The notes under the pieces: generated by a model
Seen by the model: only the letters and a program-made list of their open reading frames with translations
What the model was told of the DNA's origin: nothing
The model's database searches: none
Part shown: one piece after another, positions 37,190-47,035 of the stretch
How the letters are laid out: every line of letters begins with the position of its first letter
Position numbering within the stretch: the stretch's first letter is position 1
From: Cyanobium sp. FGCU6
Lineage (GTDB): Bacteria; Cyanobacteriota; Cyanobacteriia; PCC-6307; Cyanobiaceae
Assembly (NCBI GenBank): GCA_024958655.1
Contig: JANWUR010000014.1
Location: 42,727 to 106,726, forward strand
DNA: 64,000 bases
Direction: 5' to 3'
Position numbers and translations under genes: made by a program

Positions 37190-40100
37190 TTACTCCGGGT
37201 CGGTGTCGGGGTTGCGACGCAGCGTGCTGCTTAAGGCATTGCGCCGGATCTGGAGCCGAAGCTGATCAGCTTTGAACTCCTTGGGTTGAATCTCCGCAGG
37301 CAGAACCAAATGGAGGTCTAGCCGATAGAGCCGATCTTCAGGGTTGAGATTGTTTGTAGCAAGAAAATCAAGGTATTGTGAACTCTTTGCAGCAAAGGGC
37401 TTGGGTTCTCCCTCTGGCGGCGTCTTGTAACCAGGGGCCAGAGGCATGAGGATGCTCTCAAGATGGAAAAAGACACCTGAACCTGGATCTGATGGGAGTG
37501 GATGGAAGTAGAACAGATCGTAGCTGAGATAAGGGTCGGGATAAAACGCGAAGGCCTGAACGTCATCGGTGTCGTGATCTGTCATCTGGAGGCATTGAAC
37601 TTGCTCTTTATGGGTCATCAAGTCCCAGTTGCGTGACAAGACCAAGGACACGGATATTGTCTGGTCGGAATCAAGCTTCCCATCAATCAGTGTCCATCTG
37701 GCCAGGCGTGCTGGTTCACGTACGGCTACCGCAGATGGAACACGGGGCCAATCGCCTGCGTTGTATTCATAATGCACTCTGGCTACCATACTGTACTGAT
37801 AACAGTAGGGAAGATTCGGGCTCGAAAGGAGGCGTTCATTGAGGAACATTCTCAATTCACAGCTTTCTTCTGCTGGGAGAAAAAGCATCGCCTTTGTCAA
37901 TTCTTTATGGCTGACATTCTCTGTATCAAGTTGACCATAATCTACCAACAACATCTCCCCATCTGAGCTCACGGCCTTGATCCAGAACAACTCTGAGTCA
38001 ATCGCCATGTAGCAGTTTGGTGTGGGACGGGAGCTTCCGTCATTGGTTTTTAGCTTGATCATCCTGCTGCCTTGGTCATATGTCTCCGCTACTTCAAACT
38101 CCAGTCTTTGATCAAGCAACCGAATCCATTCACCGGCTTGGTGCGGTGTGGCAAGCGTTCCTAAGGAACCCCGTTCTACTTCTAATTGCCTGCAGCTCAT
38201 TACTATGCTCAGCTTCATCATCTCCTTGCCGACAAGCAAATATGAAGGTCTTGGCGCATCTTGGCAGCCCCAGGTGTCATCAACCTGAATGATAGCTGCC
38301 GTATTCTCCTTGATTTCCTCTCTCAACTCCATCACCCTTGGTCGGAGAGCACTTTCGTGGCGAAGGGTGACATTGGGTCTGAAATCACCCTGTCTTCTTT
38401 GTTTGACGTACTCAACAAACTGCTTCTCAGAATCGTTGATTTGATGACCAAAGGCAACCTCGACTCCTCGCCAGCCACTTCGCACCGCCGAAAGATTGTT
38501 CATAAGAGATCTGGCACCCTCTACAGGAAGAGCATAACTAAACTGTATTCGGCTGGGATTGGGATGAACGTAGACGGGACGGGGTTCAAGGTTGACAGCT
38601 TTTTCTTCTTCAGGAGTGAACTGCCGAACGGTACGAACCACCCGGATCGGTGGTGACGATGGCTCGCCAGGGGCTTTGTCCTCACCCACTCCCGCCCAGC
38701 GGAGCAAGCGTTCGTGGCGGGACATGGCTCTTACAGACACCTCAAACACATGGCGTTTGTCGTCGTATCCATCCCAGTAGCTGATGGTGTGCCCAGCGGT
38801 GGCGCAGAGGCTGAGCCAGCGATTACCAACGGGTCGGATCCGTATTTCCTTGGAGTTAGAGCCACCCAAGTTCTTCTGATTCTCCAGCAAAAACTGGTGT
38901 AATTTCTTCAGATCACCCTTAATCCCTCGCGTTGTTAGAAAATTCTCAAACTTACTAGCACCATTAGCTTTAAATTCCTTGGGAATTAATGTCTTGGGGA
39001 TCAAGGCGACCTTCAGGAAGGCATAAGGTTCAGGTTTATCACCCTGCGATTCCGTCTCATCGGGCTCCGGCCCACGATTCTCCTGTGGCAGCCAAACGAC
39101 CAGACGATGGTCGTTGTCCACACTGTCTTCCAGCTCAATCAGTTCGTCGCAGAGTAGTTGACCATTGATTGGTTGACCTAGTGCATCATAGGCTGCAAGA
39201 TCCGCTGCAAAGCCCAACCGTTCGAGGAGATTGGCAAAGTACATCGGAGGGCATGGTTGTTGAGCTGTAGGTTCTTGCAGAGGATTCTCCAAATGCGGGG
39301 GGAGGAGGTCTTTGACATCAGTGGCAACCGGCACGCGTTTGTTTCCACTCATTGTGGATTGAACAGTGTGATGTGGGCGCTTGACCAATTCCCCTTGTTT
39401 ACCCTGTAGATGGCTCTTCAGGGCATTCATCAGCTTGACCAATGCCGTGCTGTGGGTGACACAGGCTTGAATGTCTTTGGGATCATCAAGTATTTCTTCT
39501 TCGTAGTTTTCCAGAAGCAGAGGCTTCAAAAGAATCGAAGTTCGCTGACGTGTTTGACCAAATAACTCAAGAAGCTTCTTCGTGAGTCTGCCATGATTCT
39601 GCTTGTCAGTCAGCAGGGAGCGCCATACTATTTCCCCTGGTAAGACGCTCATTTCATCACCTGGAAGCACGGGCACATCAGGAGCAGCGTTCCCAAAGAT
39701 CTCCTCCGTAATTTCCTGACAGTGGCGGATGATGGCTGTGATCCGTACGGCTGTTTCAAAATCAGCCAGGCTTTGAGTGCCCTCCTCTCCTCCATCCGCC
39801 ACCAATGCATCCACATCTGTGTTTTCAACTTCGAGCAGCGCTTTTGAACACTCCGACCACCGCTCACTCAGACTTTCCATCGTTATAGGATCAAGTGGAT
39901 GTAGGCCGGTAAAGAGGAAGCGGAAGCGCATTTTCAGCTCTTCCCAACGATCGCGAGAATTCACATACGCTCCTGTCCGTTGATATGCCCAAACGGATGA
40001 CCAGAACTCTTGTGCTACTTGATAAAGCTTCGTCCATGGCGTATTCGCTTCATCGAGAAGGTCTATCAGGGTTTTGGCCTTTTGCATCAGCTGGGTGCGT

Positions 40101-43100
40101 TCATTATTGTAATTGTCTTGATAAAATCCATCAAAGGCGTAATCCTGGGTATTGATGGTCTCATCTTGTTTCGGCGGAGACGCAAACTCCCAGCGGCTGT
40201 CATTACGGTAGTCCATCTCACTGCAGAGAAAATACTTATGGCTGATGACTTCACGCTCTAGAGAGATGTTGAGATGGCGCTCATGCTGATCGCGAATGTT
40301 AACTTCGAAACCCCCAAGCAACCCACATTGGACTGGGTGGATCAGTAGCTGAAGGAGGTTGCGGGTCCAGGATACTCTTTGAATCTCAAATTCATTCTCT
40401 GCAAGATATCGTGGCTTTTCTTCGCTGCTTATGACTTCAATTGTTGATGAAAACTGCATCTCGTCTTGATTCTTCTCCCCTAGCAGTGCACAGGGTAGTT
40501 CTGTTAACAGACCATGCCAAGATCCACTAGATCTGTGACCCACAAACATGCGGTATGTGTATCCAGGCTTGAGTCTGAATATTTGATCATTCAAATTATT
40601 AAATACGATCCCTTTTCCTGTCCACTGTCCCACCAGGACTTTTCCGTGGCGAGTCTGTGGCGGTCGTGTCTTCAGCTCATCCAGAGACTCAGGTTTTTGG
40701 GGATCTCGCAGAACGATTGGTTCGCCAAAAAATCCCACAGCTTCAATCAGAGACTCCTCCAGCCATATTTCTAACTCGTTTGGTTTCGTGTCATGGCTGT
40801 CGGGATATTTGAAAATTGGATCATTAGGATTCAAACACTCAAACTTCTCAGCTTTTAAACGTCCGATCTTCAAGTCCTTGAGGGGGGAATCACTGCAAAG
40901 TGAGGAGACCTTGATGCTGGCCACAAGATCAGCCAAGCTTGGCGCTGGCTGCAACACTTGCAGGGGAATCCGATGGACCCCCAAGCAAATCGGCTTCCCC
41001 TTTGAACCTGGCATGCTTAGCGCAAGGGGCTTCACCCGAACCTCGTAGACAACTTCAGGCATTGCGGATGTCATGAGCCTTGGGTCCTTAAACTTCAGTC
41101 GAGGCATTTCAGAGTCCCATTCCAAATCAAGACGGTCGGTCAGCAGATATGGATCAAGAATAAGAAACTCTTTAACGGAACTTTCGCGAACCTCCCGAAA
41201 ACTTAGTTGCACATTATCTGCAAGTAGTGAAGGTTCTTTTTCATTTGGTAGTTGTCTGTAAACCTCAAAACTGTCGACCCTGTGCAAGAAATCTCCAATC
41301 ATATCCTTGGCAAGCTTGCTGTCTGACACCGCAGAGAAATGGATCGGAATTCTTACCTCTAAATAAGGGTTTTCCTTCGTGGCCACGCACCGCTGTCTTG
41401 GTGTGCAGATTGTGATGGAACGGATCGACTCTTCTAGGGGATCATCTGTAGAACTAGCATCAATATGCAGCTGCACTGGATTCCCCTGCCTATCTCCCTC
41501 GAATGTCAGACGAACCTCTCTTCTTGTGCCTGTTTCATTGTTGTTCACCTCTAGATATGGCAAATATTCCAAAACTTTTCGTATCTCCGGGGATAGTTCT
41601 CCGGTATTCAGAATCCGGGTGGCTTCTTGGCAAACTAGCCCTCTCAAGCTTCGAATCTTTTCTGCTTCATTGGTGATTAAGTGCAACCCATGTCGATATC
41701 TGCGGTGGGCTTTCTGATTTAGGGCTAGGTAGCGTTCGACATCTTCAAAGATGCTATCGGCCTGGCCTTCTTCTTCCACTTCATCGAGAGATTTGAAGTC
41801 GATTGGAAGAACTCCATCCGCCAGTCGCACCCGATCGAGATCAGTCCAGTAATTGCGAGCACTTGAGCGTACGCGTTGGTCCTGCAGCAGCGTGGCGTTG
41901 AGCCAATTCTCTTCCATAGACTCCGATGTTTCTTGAAATGATCCAAGAAGTGCCATCACCAGATCATTATTGGTGTCTTCCAGGCTTGGTTTTAGGATTT
42001 CCTTGGTGTATATCGTTGTTCCGTTCTCAAGAACCTCAATTTGTTTCAAGCGTGTGATAAATTCAAGTGGTTGATCTGCTGGCGCCTGTTGTGGGTCTAT
42101 TCGCTTTACAATTCCAAGCCAGTCATCATTTTCAGATGTTGGCATGATTAGCAACCTCATCTGCTGATTCTGCGTTGGAAAGAAATATATAATCCAATCC
42201 TTCTTGCTGGGTTCAGGAATTTCCATCGACACCAATTCAAATCCTCGACTAACGCCCTGCATGCTCTCTTGTTGTTTCTCCTTGTAGGCCTTTAGCCTCT
42301 TTTCAAAGAGAGCAACTCTGGACCGGATGCTCTCAACAAGTTCGTCTTTCACATCCAATCGTCCGGAGGCCGAGAAAGAGTGGCCGCAAATGCTGGTCTT
42401 GACTGCTAAGGAAGCCCGGATACCAGCGCTTCCTGAACTCTGAAACGCCATCGTGCCCGACAATGCAGCATTGATTCGTTTGGTTGTTGAAAAACGTTTG
42501 CTGAACTCCTTCCCAAACACTTTGATACTGATTTTGAGCCACAGTTCGGCCTCCGCCGCAATGCTGGCCGCTACTAATGCATAGGAGAGTAATTCCCCGC
42601 TGGAAATTAATCCTGCAATCTCCAGACCGAGGCGTAGTTTGGCGCTAAACTTTGCTCCTACACTCCCTCCTCCTAGTTTGCGATCAAAGTTGGCTGTCGC
42701 TATCAATGTTGCTTTGGACATGGCGCCAAAGCTGACGATCACAGTCCGAAATGTGCCCAATACCTGCCAATTGAATCCTACCCATTGGGCGTTGTAGGAC
42801 GCCTCTTCAAGGTAGAAATCGAGCAGTGTTGGGGACATGAAGTATGAGAACTGAACATCACATCTGTCTAGAATTAGGTTAAGATCACCTCCTTTTTCGA
42901 TCGCTGTGCCTTTTTTTGTGCGCACTCTCATACTTAGCATTCGTTTTTGCGGCAGAATCACCAGTGCAGCTTCAGCAGCAGGCCTTGAAAAGTTCGCTTC
43001 GTTCCTTACGAATCCTGGGCTGGAGGAGAGCCAGAGTTTTGCTGCGGCTGTGATGTTTGCTTGGCTATCAATTGAGAGAACAAGCCAAAGCAGAAATGGT

Positions 43101-45568
43101 GAAATCTGCTGGCTGTCTCCTGCGACAGAGCCAATCATGATTGTGGCCACTAAACTTAGATAGATGTTCGAGGTCTTGACGAATTTCCATGCATCTAGAT
43201 TGCTAGGCTTGAGTGTATTCATCCTGGGGAGGATGCACTCAGGACTTGGATTGACGCCAATGGCCTCAAGTTGGCGATTCAGCCCCATGCCAGCCCCCAC
43301 ACTCTTTAAATAGACGCCTGGATAGAGCTGGATATCAGTATCTGTCTCGGCATAGATGAATGCACTTACAGCAGCTTCGCCACTCTCCTTCCTCTCACAG
43401 CCAAAAAAAGCAGCTGCCCGAATTGAACTTAAGCCCGTGATTGCGATCGCACCTGCTACACCAATGCCTTGTTGCCCCGCGGCTTGGTTGTCGATCCATT
43501 GGACTTGACCATTCATCTTCACAGATGGACCTAGTTTGGCAGTGAGAGAGACGGGTTGCCCCGCGTTGCCCAAACGCAGAGAAGGAGAGCAGCCATTAGG
43601 TCCAATCGGGATGGAGAGGATGAGAGGTCCTGGTTGAACATCAATCTCCACTGGACCGGAAGACTGAAAATGGAAGTTTGACTTCGTGCATTTGATCTCA
43701 AGTTTGTTATCATCATTGATCAGATTTAGATCCATAAGCGTGATGCTTACCATGCCATCCAAGAGCTCGAGCCGAGGTGCATCGGTGAGCTGGAGGGCAA
43801 AATCATTTGCTCGGCTTAGATCAAGATCCAGGAAGCAGGCCGGCTTCTCTTTGCTAAAGCCAGAGACCAGTTCAGGTAAATTGGTCTCGAGCCAGAGCTT
43901 TCCGTCGATCTTTGCTTTCAGATCCCAGCCGTCTTTATCCCACTTCAACTGCATGCGAATTTCGTCAACTTGGCTTTCGACTGGCCCGATCCCTAGGGTC
44001 CCTAGGGGCTTGCCGTCCGCCTTTTCCAGCTGCAAAGCAGCCAACAACTCTGGTTTTTCTTTCGGTTTTTGTTGACGCAGGGCCAGCTCTGCCAGCACTT
44101 TGATTGGCGTCTCACTACTGAAGCCTGGCAGTTCTGTTCGGGCGAAGAAGGTGGCTTGAATGATTCGATTTCTGCGAACTTCCAGGATGGACTGAATCCC
44201 GTTGCTTTCCTGAAGCGGTTGAAGAGGTTTTAATGTGCCATTTTTCAGTGCGACTTCCTGAGGATTCTGTTTGGCGTAGAATGAGAGTCCGCGAGGCCCT
44301 ATCAACAAGATGGCCGTGTTGTTCAGCGGATCAAGCGGTGCGGGTGGACTGTCCAGATCAAAGAGGAAGCTCTTGCTGTAGTCGCTTTCACTGAGTTGAG
44401 TAGTACCAGCTCCTTCGCTCCCAGGCAAATAGACCTGGACTTTCGCCCCTGTATTAAGGATCCTCATGTCACCCGTCAACAGATCAAAGTCCACCATCAC
44501 TGGTGGATGTTGGGAGGATGATGATGAAGGACTCTCGAGTTTGAATGCAAAGATGCCCAGATCAAGTATGTAGCTTTTCTCCTCTAATTCCCCGCAGACA
44601 ACACTCTTTCTCAAGCACCCTTTTTGAAGATTAAACTCGAGTTCGGTTGAGAATTTTAGATGTTGTGTATTGCCAATCGTAACCTTGAAATCTGCTTTGC
44701 CCCCGAGTGTCGGATTGGATGCTCTCCCATTCGTAATCTTCCATGGCTCAGTCAGTACTAGCTGTAGCTCTACCGCTTTGTCTATTAAGGATCCGAAGCT
44801 TGGAGATAGACTCGGCAGTTTTAGGGGACCATTCTCCACATTAAGACTGATCTCTTTATCCTCATCAAGAGGCAGCACAATCCTTTCGTCTGAAACAAGC
44901 TTGAGGCCCGATTTGGTTGGGAGTTGGAGAAGATTCTGCTTCCCTTGATCCATCGGGCAAATGAGATTCACTTCGACATTCAAGGGAGGGAAGGAGATCG
45001 TCTTCTCTTTTGGCTTGATCTTAATCTTGTTATCTACTTCATTTTTTGGACTGATTCGTAAAAGCGGGCCCAGGCTCAACTCGGTAAACGGAATCTCCAG
45101 CACCTCACTGGTAAACGCTAAACTTTTCGTGTTTAGCATGAATGTTGCTCCTGTGCCTGGCTCTGCAACTGCTTCCAGAGTCCCCAACGTCAATCCAATG
45201 CTCTTACTGAGTTCCAGTCGAATTAGCAATTCAAGGCTCAATTCTTGATTCTCAATTAAGAGACTGCCATGATTAATCCGTATTCCTGGTATCAGATCGG
45301 AAAACGGGCCGGGTTGGTCGATGCGGATTATCGGCCACTTATCCGCTGATTGATCATCACCTTTTTCCTCGATATCTAGGCACTTGAGCACGCTTAAGGT
45401 CACTTCTTTTCCGTTCTGTACGATCTTTTTGGGTTCAAATAATACCTCCCATCCGTTAAGGTCCTCGCCAAGGCAGAAGGCAAGCCGCCATTTGCCGGGC
45501 TGGAATTGAAACAATCCCCATTCTGGAGCTGTGTTGTCTCCATTGCCACCAAAACGTACATATGTCAT
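37190..45568 (-). CDS. Giant uncharacterised protein A (2792 residues)
   Basis: First gene of the giant operon; AAGGAG at 45576-45581 is a good ribosome site for the ATG at 45568. The product starts MTYVRFGGNGDNTAPEWGLF without a signal peptide. Residues about 50-700 are alternating short strands, interrupted near 345 by a Ser run. Residues 700-1030 are richer in small and hydrophobic residues (GIGVAGAIAITGLSSIRAAA, IYLSLVATIMIGSVAGD, LEIAGLISSGELLSYALVAA) and could be a lipid-contacting or closely packed beta region. Around 1075-1105 is a charged helix (RVALFEKRLKAYKEKQQE). The second half has fibronectin-like stretches. Near 2440-2475 the motif VGKEMMKL...LEVERGSLGT resembles a short module of phage tail-type proteins, and a weaker second copy (IDSELFWIKAVSS) lies near 2520. 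I recognise no family overall. Its intact state and tight coupling to protein B imply that they act together. Confidence 0.85.
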   Translation of the reverse strand: MTYVRFGGNGDNTAPEWGLFQFQPGKWRLAFCLGEDLNGWEVLFEPKKIVQNGKEVTLSVLKCLDIEEKGDDQSADKWPIIRIDQPGPFSDLIPGIRINHGSLLIENQELSLELLIRLELSKSIGLTLGTLEAVAEPGTGATFMLNTKSLAFTSEVLEIPFTELSLGPLLRISPKNEVDNKIKIKPKEKTISFPPLNVEVNLICPMDQGKQNLLQLPTKSGLKLVSDERIVLPLDEDKEISLNVENGPLKLPSLSPSFGSLIDKAVELQLVLTEPWKITNGRASNPTLGGKADFKVTIGNTQHLKFSTELEFNLQKGCLRKSVVCGELEEKSYILDLGIFAFKLESPSSSSSQHPPVMVDFDLLTGDMRILNTGAKVQVYLPGSEGAGTTQLSESDYSKSFLFDLDSPPAPLDPLNNTAILLIGPRGLSFYAKQNPQEVALKNGTLKPLQPLQESNGIQSILEVRRNRIIQATFFARTELPGFSSETPIKVLAELALRQQKPKEKPELLAALQLEKADGKPLGTLGIGPVESQVDEIRMQLKWDKDGWDLKAKIDGKLWLETNLPELVSGFSKEKPACFLDLDLSRANDFALQLTDAPRLELLDGMVSITLMDLNLINDDNKLEIKCTKSNFHFQSSGPVEIDVQPGPLILSIPIGPNGCSPSLRLGNAGQPVSLTAKLGPSVKMNGQVQWIDNQAAGQQGIGVAGAIAITGLSSIRAAAFFGCERKESGEAAVSAFIYAETDTDIQLYPGVYLKSVGAGMGLNRQLEAIGVNPSPECILPRMNTLKPSNLDAWKFVKTSNIYLSLVATIMIGSVAGDSQQISPFLLWLVLSIDSQANITAAAKLWLSSSPGFVRNEANFSRPAAEAALVILPQKRMLSMRVRTKKGTAIEKGGDLNLILDRCDVQFSYFMSPTLLDFYLEEASYNAQWVGFNWQVLGTFRTVIVSFGAMSKATLIATANFDRKLGGGSVGAKFSAKLRLGLEIAGLISSGELLSYALVAASIAAEAELWLKISIKVFGKEFSKRFSTTKRINAALSGTMAFQSSGSAGIRASLAVKTSICGHSFSASGRLDVKDELVESIRSRVALFEKRLKAYKEKQQESMQGVSRGFELVSMEIPEPSKKDWIIYFFPTQNQQMRLLIMPTSENDDWLGIVKRIDPQQAPADQPLEFITRLKQIEVLENGTTIYTKEILKPSLEDTNNDLVMALLGSFQETSESMEENWLNATLLQDQRVRSSARNYWTDLDRVRLADGVLPIDFKSLDEVEEEGQADSIFEDVERYLALNQKAHRRYRHGLHLITNEAEKIRSLRGLVCQEATRILNTGELSPEIRKVLEYLPYLEVNNNETGTRREVRLTFEGDRQGNPVQLHIDASSTDDPLEESIRSITICTPRQRCVATKENPYLEVRIPIHFSAVSDSKLAKDMIGDFLHRVDSFEVYRQLPNEKEPSLLADNVQLSFREVRESSVKEFLILDPYLLTDRLDLEWDSEMPRLKFKDPRLMTSAMPEVVYEVRVKPLALSMPGSKGKPICLGVHRIPLQVLQPAPSLADLVASIKVSSLCSDSPLKDLKIGRLKAEKFECLNPNDPIFKYPDSHDTKPNELEIWLEESLIEAVGFFGEPIVLRDPQKPESLDELKTRPPQTRHGKVLVGQWTGKGIVFNNLNDQIFRLKPGYTYRMFVGHRSSGSWHGLLTELPCALLGEKNQDEMQFSSTIEVISSEEKPRYLAENEFEIQRVSWTRNLLQLLIHPVQCGLLGGFEVNIRDQHERHLNISLEREVISHKYFLCSEMDYRNDSRWEFASPPKQDETINTQDYAFDGFYQDNYNNERTQLMQKAKTLIDLLDEANTPWTKLYQVAQEFWSSVWAYQRTGAYVNSRDRWEELKMRFRFLFTGLHPLDPITMESLSERWSECSKALLEVENTDVDALVADGGEEGTQSLADFETAVRITAIIRHCQEITEEIFGNAAPDVPVLPGDEMSVLPGEIVWRSLLTDKQNHGRLTKKLLELFGQTRQRTSILLKPLLLENYEEEILDDPKDIQACVTHSTALVKLMNALKSHLQGKQGELVKRPHHTVQSTMSGNKRVPVATDVKDLLPPHLENPLQEPTAQQPCPPMYFANLLERLGFAADLAAYDALGQPINGQLLCDELIELEDSVDNDHRLVVWLPQENRGPEPDETESQGDKPEPYAFLKVALIPKTLIPKEFKANGASKFENFLTTRGIKGDLKKLHQFLLENQKNLGGSNSKEIRIRPVGNRWLSLCATAGHTISYWDGYDDKRHVFEVSVRAMSRHERLLRWAGVGEDKAPGEPSSPPIRVVRTVRQFTPEEEKAVNLEPRPVYVHPNPSRIQFSYALPVEGARSLMNNLSAVRSGWRGVEVAFGHQINDSEKQFVEYVKQRRQGDFRPNVTLRHESALRPRVMELREEIKENTAAIIQVDDTWGCQDAPRPSYLLVGKEMMKLSIVMSCRQLEVERGSLGTLATPHQAGEWIRLLDQRLEFEVAETYDQGSRMIKLKTNDGSSRPTPNCYMAIDSELFWIKAVSSDGEMLLVDYGQLDTENVSHKELTKAMLFLPAEESCELRMFLNERLLSSPNLPYCYQYSMVARVHYEYNAGDWPRVPSAVAVREPARLARWTLIDGKLDSDQTISVSLVLSRNWDLMTHKEQVQCLQMTDHDTDDVQAFAFYPDPYLSYDLFYFHPLPSDPGSGVFFHLESILMPLAPGYKTPPEGEPKPFAAKSSQYLDFLATNNLNPEDRLYRLDLHLVLPAEIQPKEFKADQLRLQIRRNALSSTLRRNPDTDPE

Positions 45569-45912
45569 GGCTGAACTCCTTGGCCTTCTGTGATTCTTTT
45601 CGGGCGCATGTCAGGCTACCAGGATCACGGATTGATCTTTACCCTATGCCAGGGCCTGCGCTTGCTTGGAGGATGTCACGTGCCGTATAGAAACGACACT
45701 TCTCTTCTTTCATCTTCCCTGGTTTGTGAACCACCTCAACTAGGGAAGCTCTGGGCAACAAGGCTGCGAACAGCGCCTCGGGCGGCGAATTTTTCGGCTG
45801 GAACCTGCACGGGCCAGTTTAGGGATGAACAGCTTGATTGGCCCCACTTTTGGAGCTCGTTTCCCTCTCGTTGTAGGCTAATCGCTACCCAACGGACACA
45901 CCAATCCCCTTT
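45569..45912 (-). other. Upstream region of the giant operon
   Basis: No gene supported. It must contain the promoter of the giant operon and extends to the end of the broken IS5 transposase. I do not see an unambiguous -10/-35 pair. Apart from the ribosome site at 45576-45581 no repeat or hairpin stands out. Confidence 0.4.
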
Positions 45913-45985
45913 TCATGTCCTGCATAGCAACTGATGACGCACCATGAATAGGTTGGATAGGGCAGCCAGCACGTTCACCTTGCAA

Positions 45986-46029
45986 CGGTTCTAGTGGCTC
46001 CGCCACGCTCGGCCGGCGGCCTCGGTAGG
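45986..46029 (+). repeat. 44-bp two-hairpin repeat, copy 1
   Basis: CGGTTCTAGTGGCTCCGCCA followed by CGCTCGGCCGGCGGCCTCGG and TAGG. Hairpin 1 is GTGGC-TCC-GCCAC. Hairpin 2 is GCCG-GCGGCCT-CGGT. It interrupts the transposase between its RGM and NRCKV codons. It matches copy 2 at 38 of 44 positions, in the same orientation. Confidence 0.8.
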
Positions 46030-46789
46030 AGCATGCCCCGCAGCCGGGTCTTCTGAAATCCAAACTGCTGCTTGATCACACGGAACGGGTGCTCTCCCCT
46101 GGCGCGGAAATGAGCCTTGGCTGACTCGGCCATATCATCCAGACGCCCCTCCGGTGTGTCGGGCAGAGCCCGTCGTTTCCCCGTCCGCGTCGTCACCCGG
46201 AACTCCTTTGTCTTGCTCATCATTTCGGGCCGCTTGGCGATCCCCTGATAGCCGGCGTCGGCGTAGACCACCTCCTCATCGCCATCCAGCAGCTCCCCAG
46301 CTTGGGTGAGGATATGCACGTTGGCGGGCGTGGCAACGGCAGAGTGGATCAAGCCAGAATCCTTGTCGACTCCGATATGGACTTTCATCCCGTAGTACCA
46401 CTGGTTGCCCTTCTTGGTCTGGCGCATCGTCATGCCCCGTGCGCTGAGATGGGCTTTCACCGTCTCAAAGATCTGCTCGCCCAGCTCGTGCTTCTCACAA
46501 GCAGGTGTCGGAAAGCCAGGATCGTGGGCTCATCTGGGATTCGGTCGCTGATCAGATCGATCCCGGCAAAGCGGCGCATGGTTGGCACCTCAATCAGGAC
46601 CTCTTCCATGGCGGGATCCCTGAGTGAATAGCACTGCTGCTGCAGATGGATCCGCAACATGGTGGCCAATGGATAGGGAGGCCTGCCGCCCTTCTTGCTG
46701 GTCTTGGGGTAATGGGGCTCAATCAGATCAAGCAGGGCCTGCCAAGGCACACCGCTTCCATCTCGGCCAGGAACTTCTCGCACTTGGTG

Positions 46790-46833
46790 CGGTTCTAGTG
46801 CCTCCGGCACGCTCGACCTGCGGCCGAGGTAGG
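46790..46833 (+). repeat. 44-bp two-hairpin repeat, copy 2
   Basis: CGGTTCTAGTGCCTCCGGCA followed by CGCTCGACCTGCGGCCGAGG and TAGG. Hairpin 1 is GTGCC-TCC-GGCAC. Hairpin 2 is ACCT-GCGGCCG-AGGT. It interrupts the same transposase near its N terminus, before the RTKCEKFLAEME segment. Differences from copy 1 keep both stems paired. Confidence 0.8.
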
Positions 46834-47035
46834 GCCGTGGTCAGCGCATAGCTAGAAGCCGAGCTGATTGCCACCCATCAACCCAGTCCTGGCCTGCGTT
46901 AACCGAGCCAATGTCCCGCAGTTGGCCTAGGTTTTCCAGGGTCTCCCTAGGAATGATGCATGCAAAGAAACATGAAGGATCATACGCGCGGCCAATTATA
47001 ACCAACACACTTGTCACTGCCACTGCATTGGCATC

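Larger units (their letters stand above)
45913..46874 (-). mobile_element. IS5-family insertion sequence remnant with broken transposase
   Basis: Read from 46874: AISSASSYALTT, an inserted 44-bp repeat, then RTKCEKFLAEMEAV, PWQALLDLIEPHYPKTSKKG, MLRIHLQQQCYSLRDPAMEE, RRFAGIDL and FRHLL. After a frameshift near 46490 it continues KHELGEQIFETVKAHLSARG, NQWYYGMKVHIGVDKDSGLI (DDE strand), VYADAGYQGIAKRPEM and FRVIKQQFGFQKTRLRGM. A second copy of the repeat interrupts it, and the end is NRCKVNVLAALSNLFMVR. At least two frameshifts plus the two insertions make it inactive. Terminal inverted repeats are not resolvable by eye. Confidence 0.85.

Noticed and set aside
30248..45568. Giant genes as polyketide or non-ribosomal peptide synthetases, or RTX/RHS toxins
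   Set aside because: No carrier, condensation or ketosynthase motifs, no GGxGxDxxx repeats and no YD repeats are visible.
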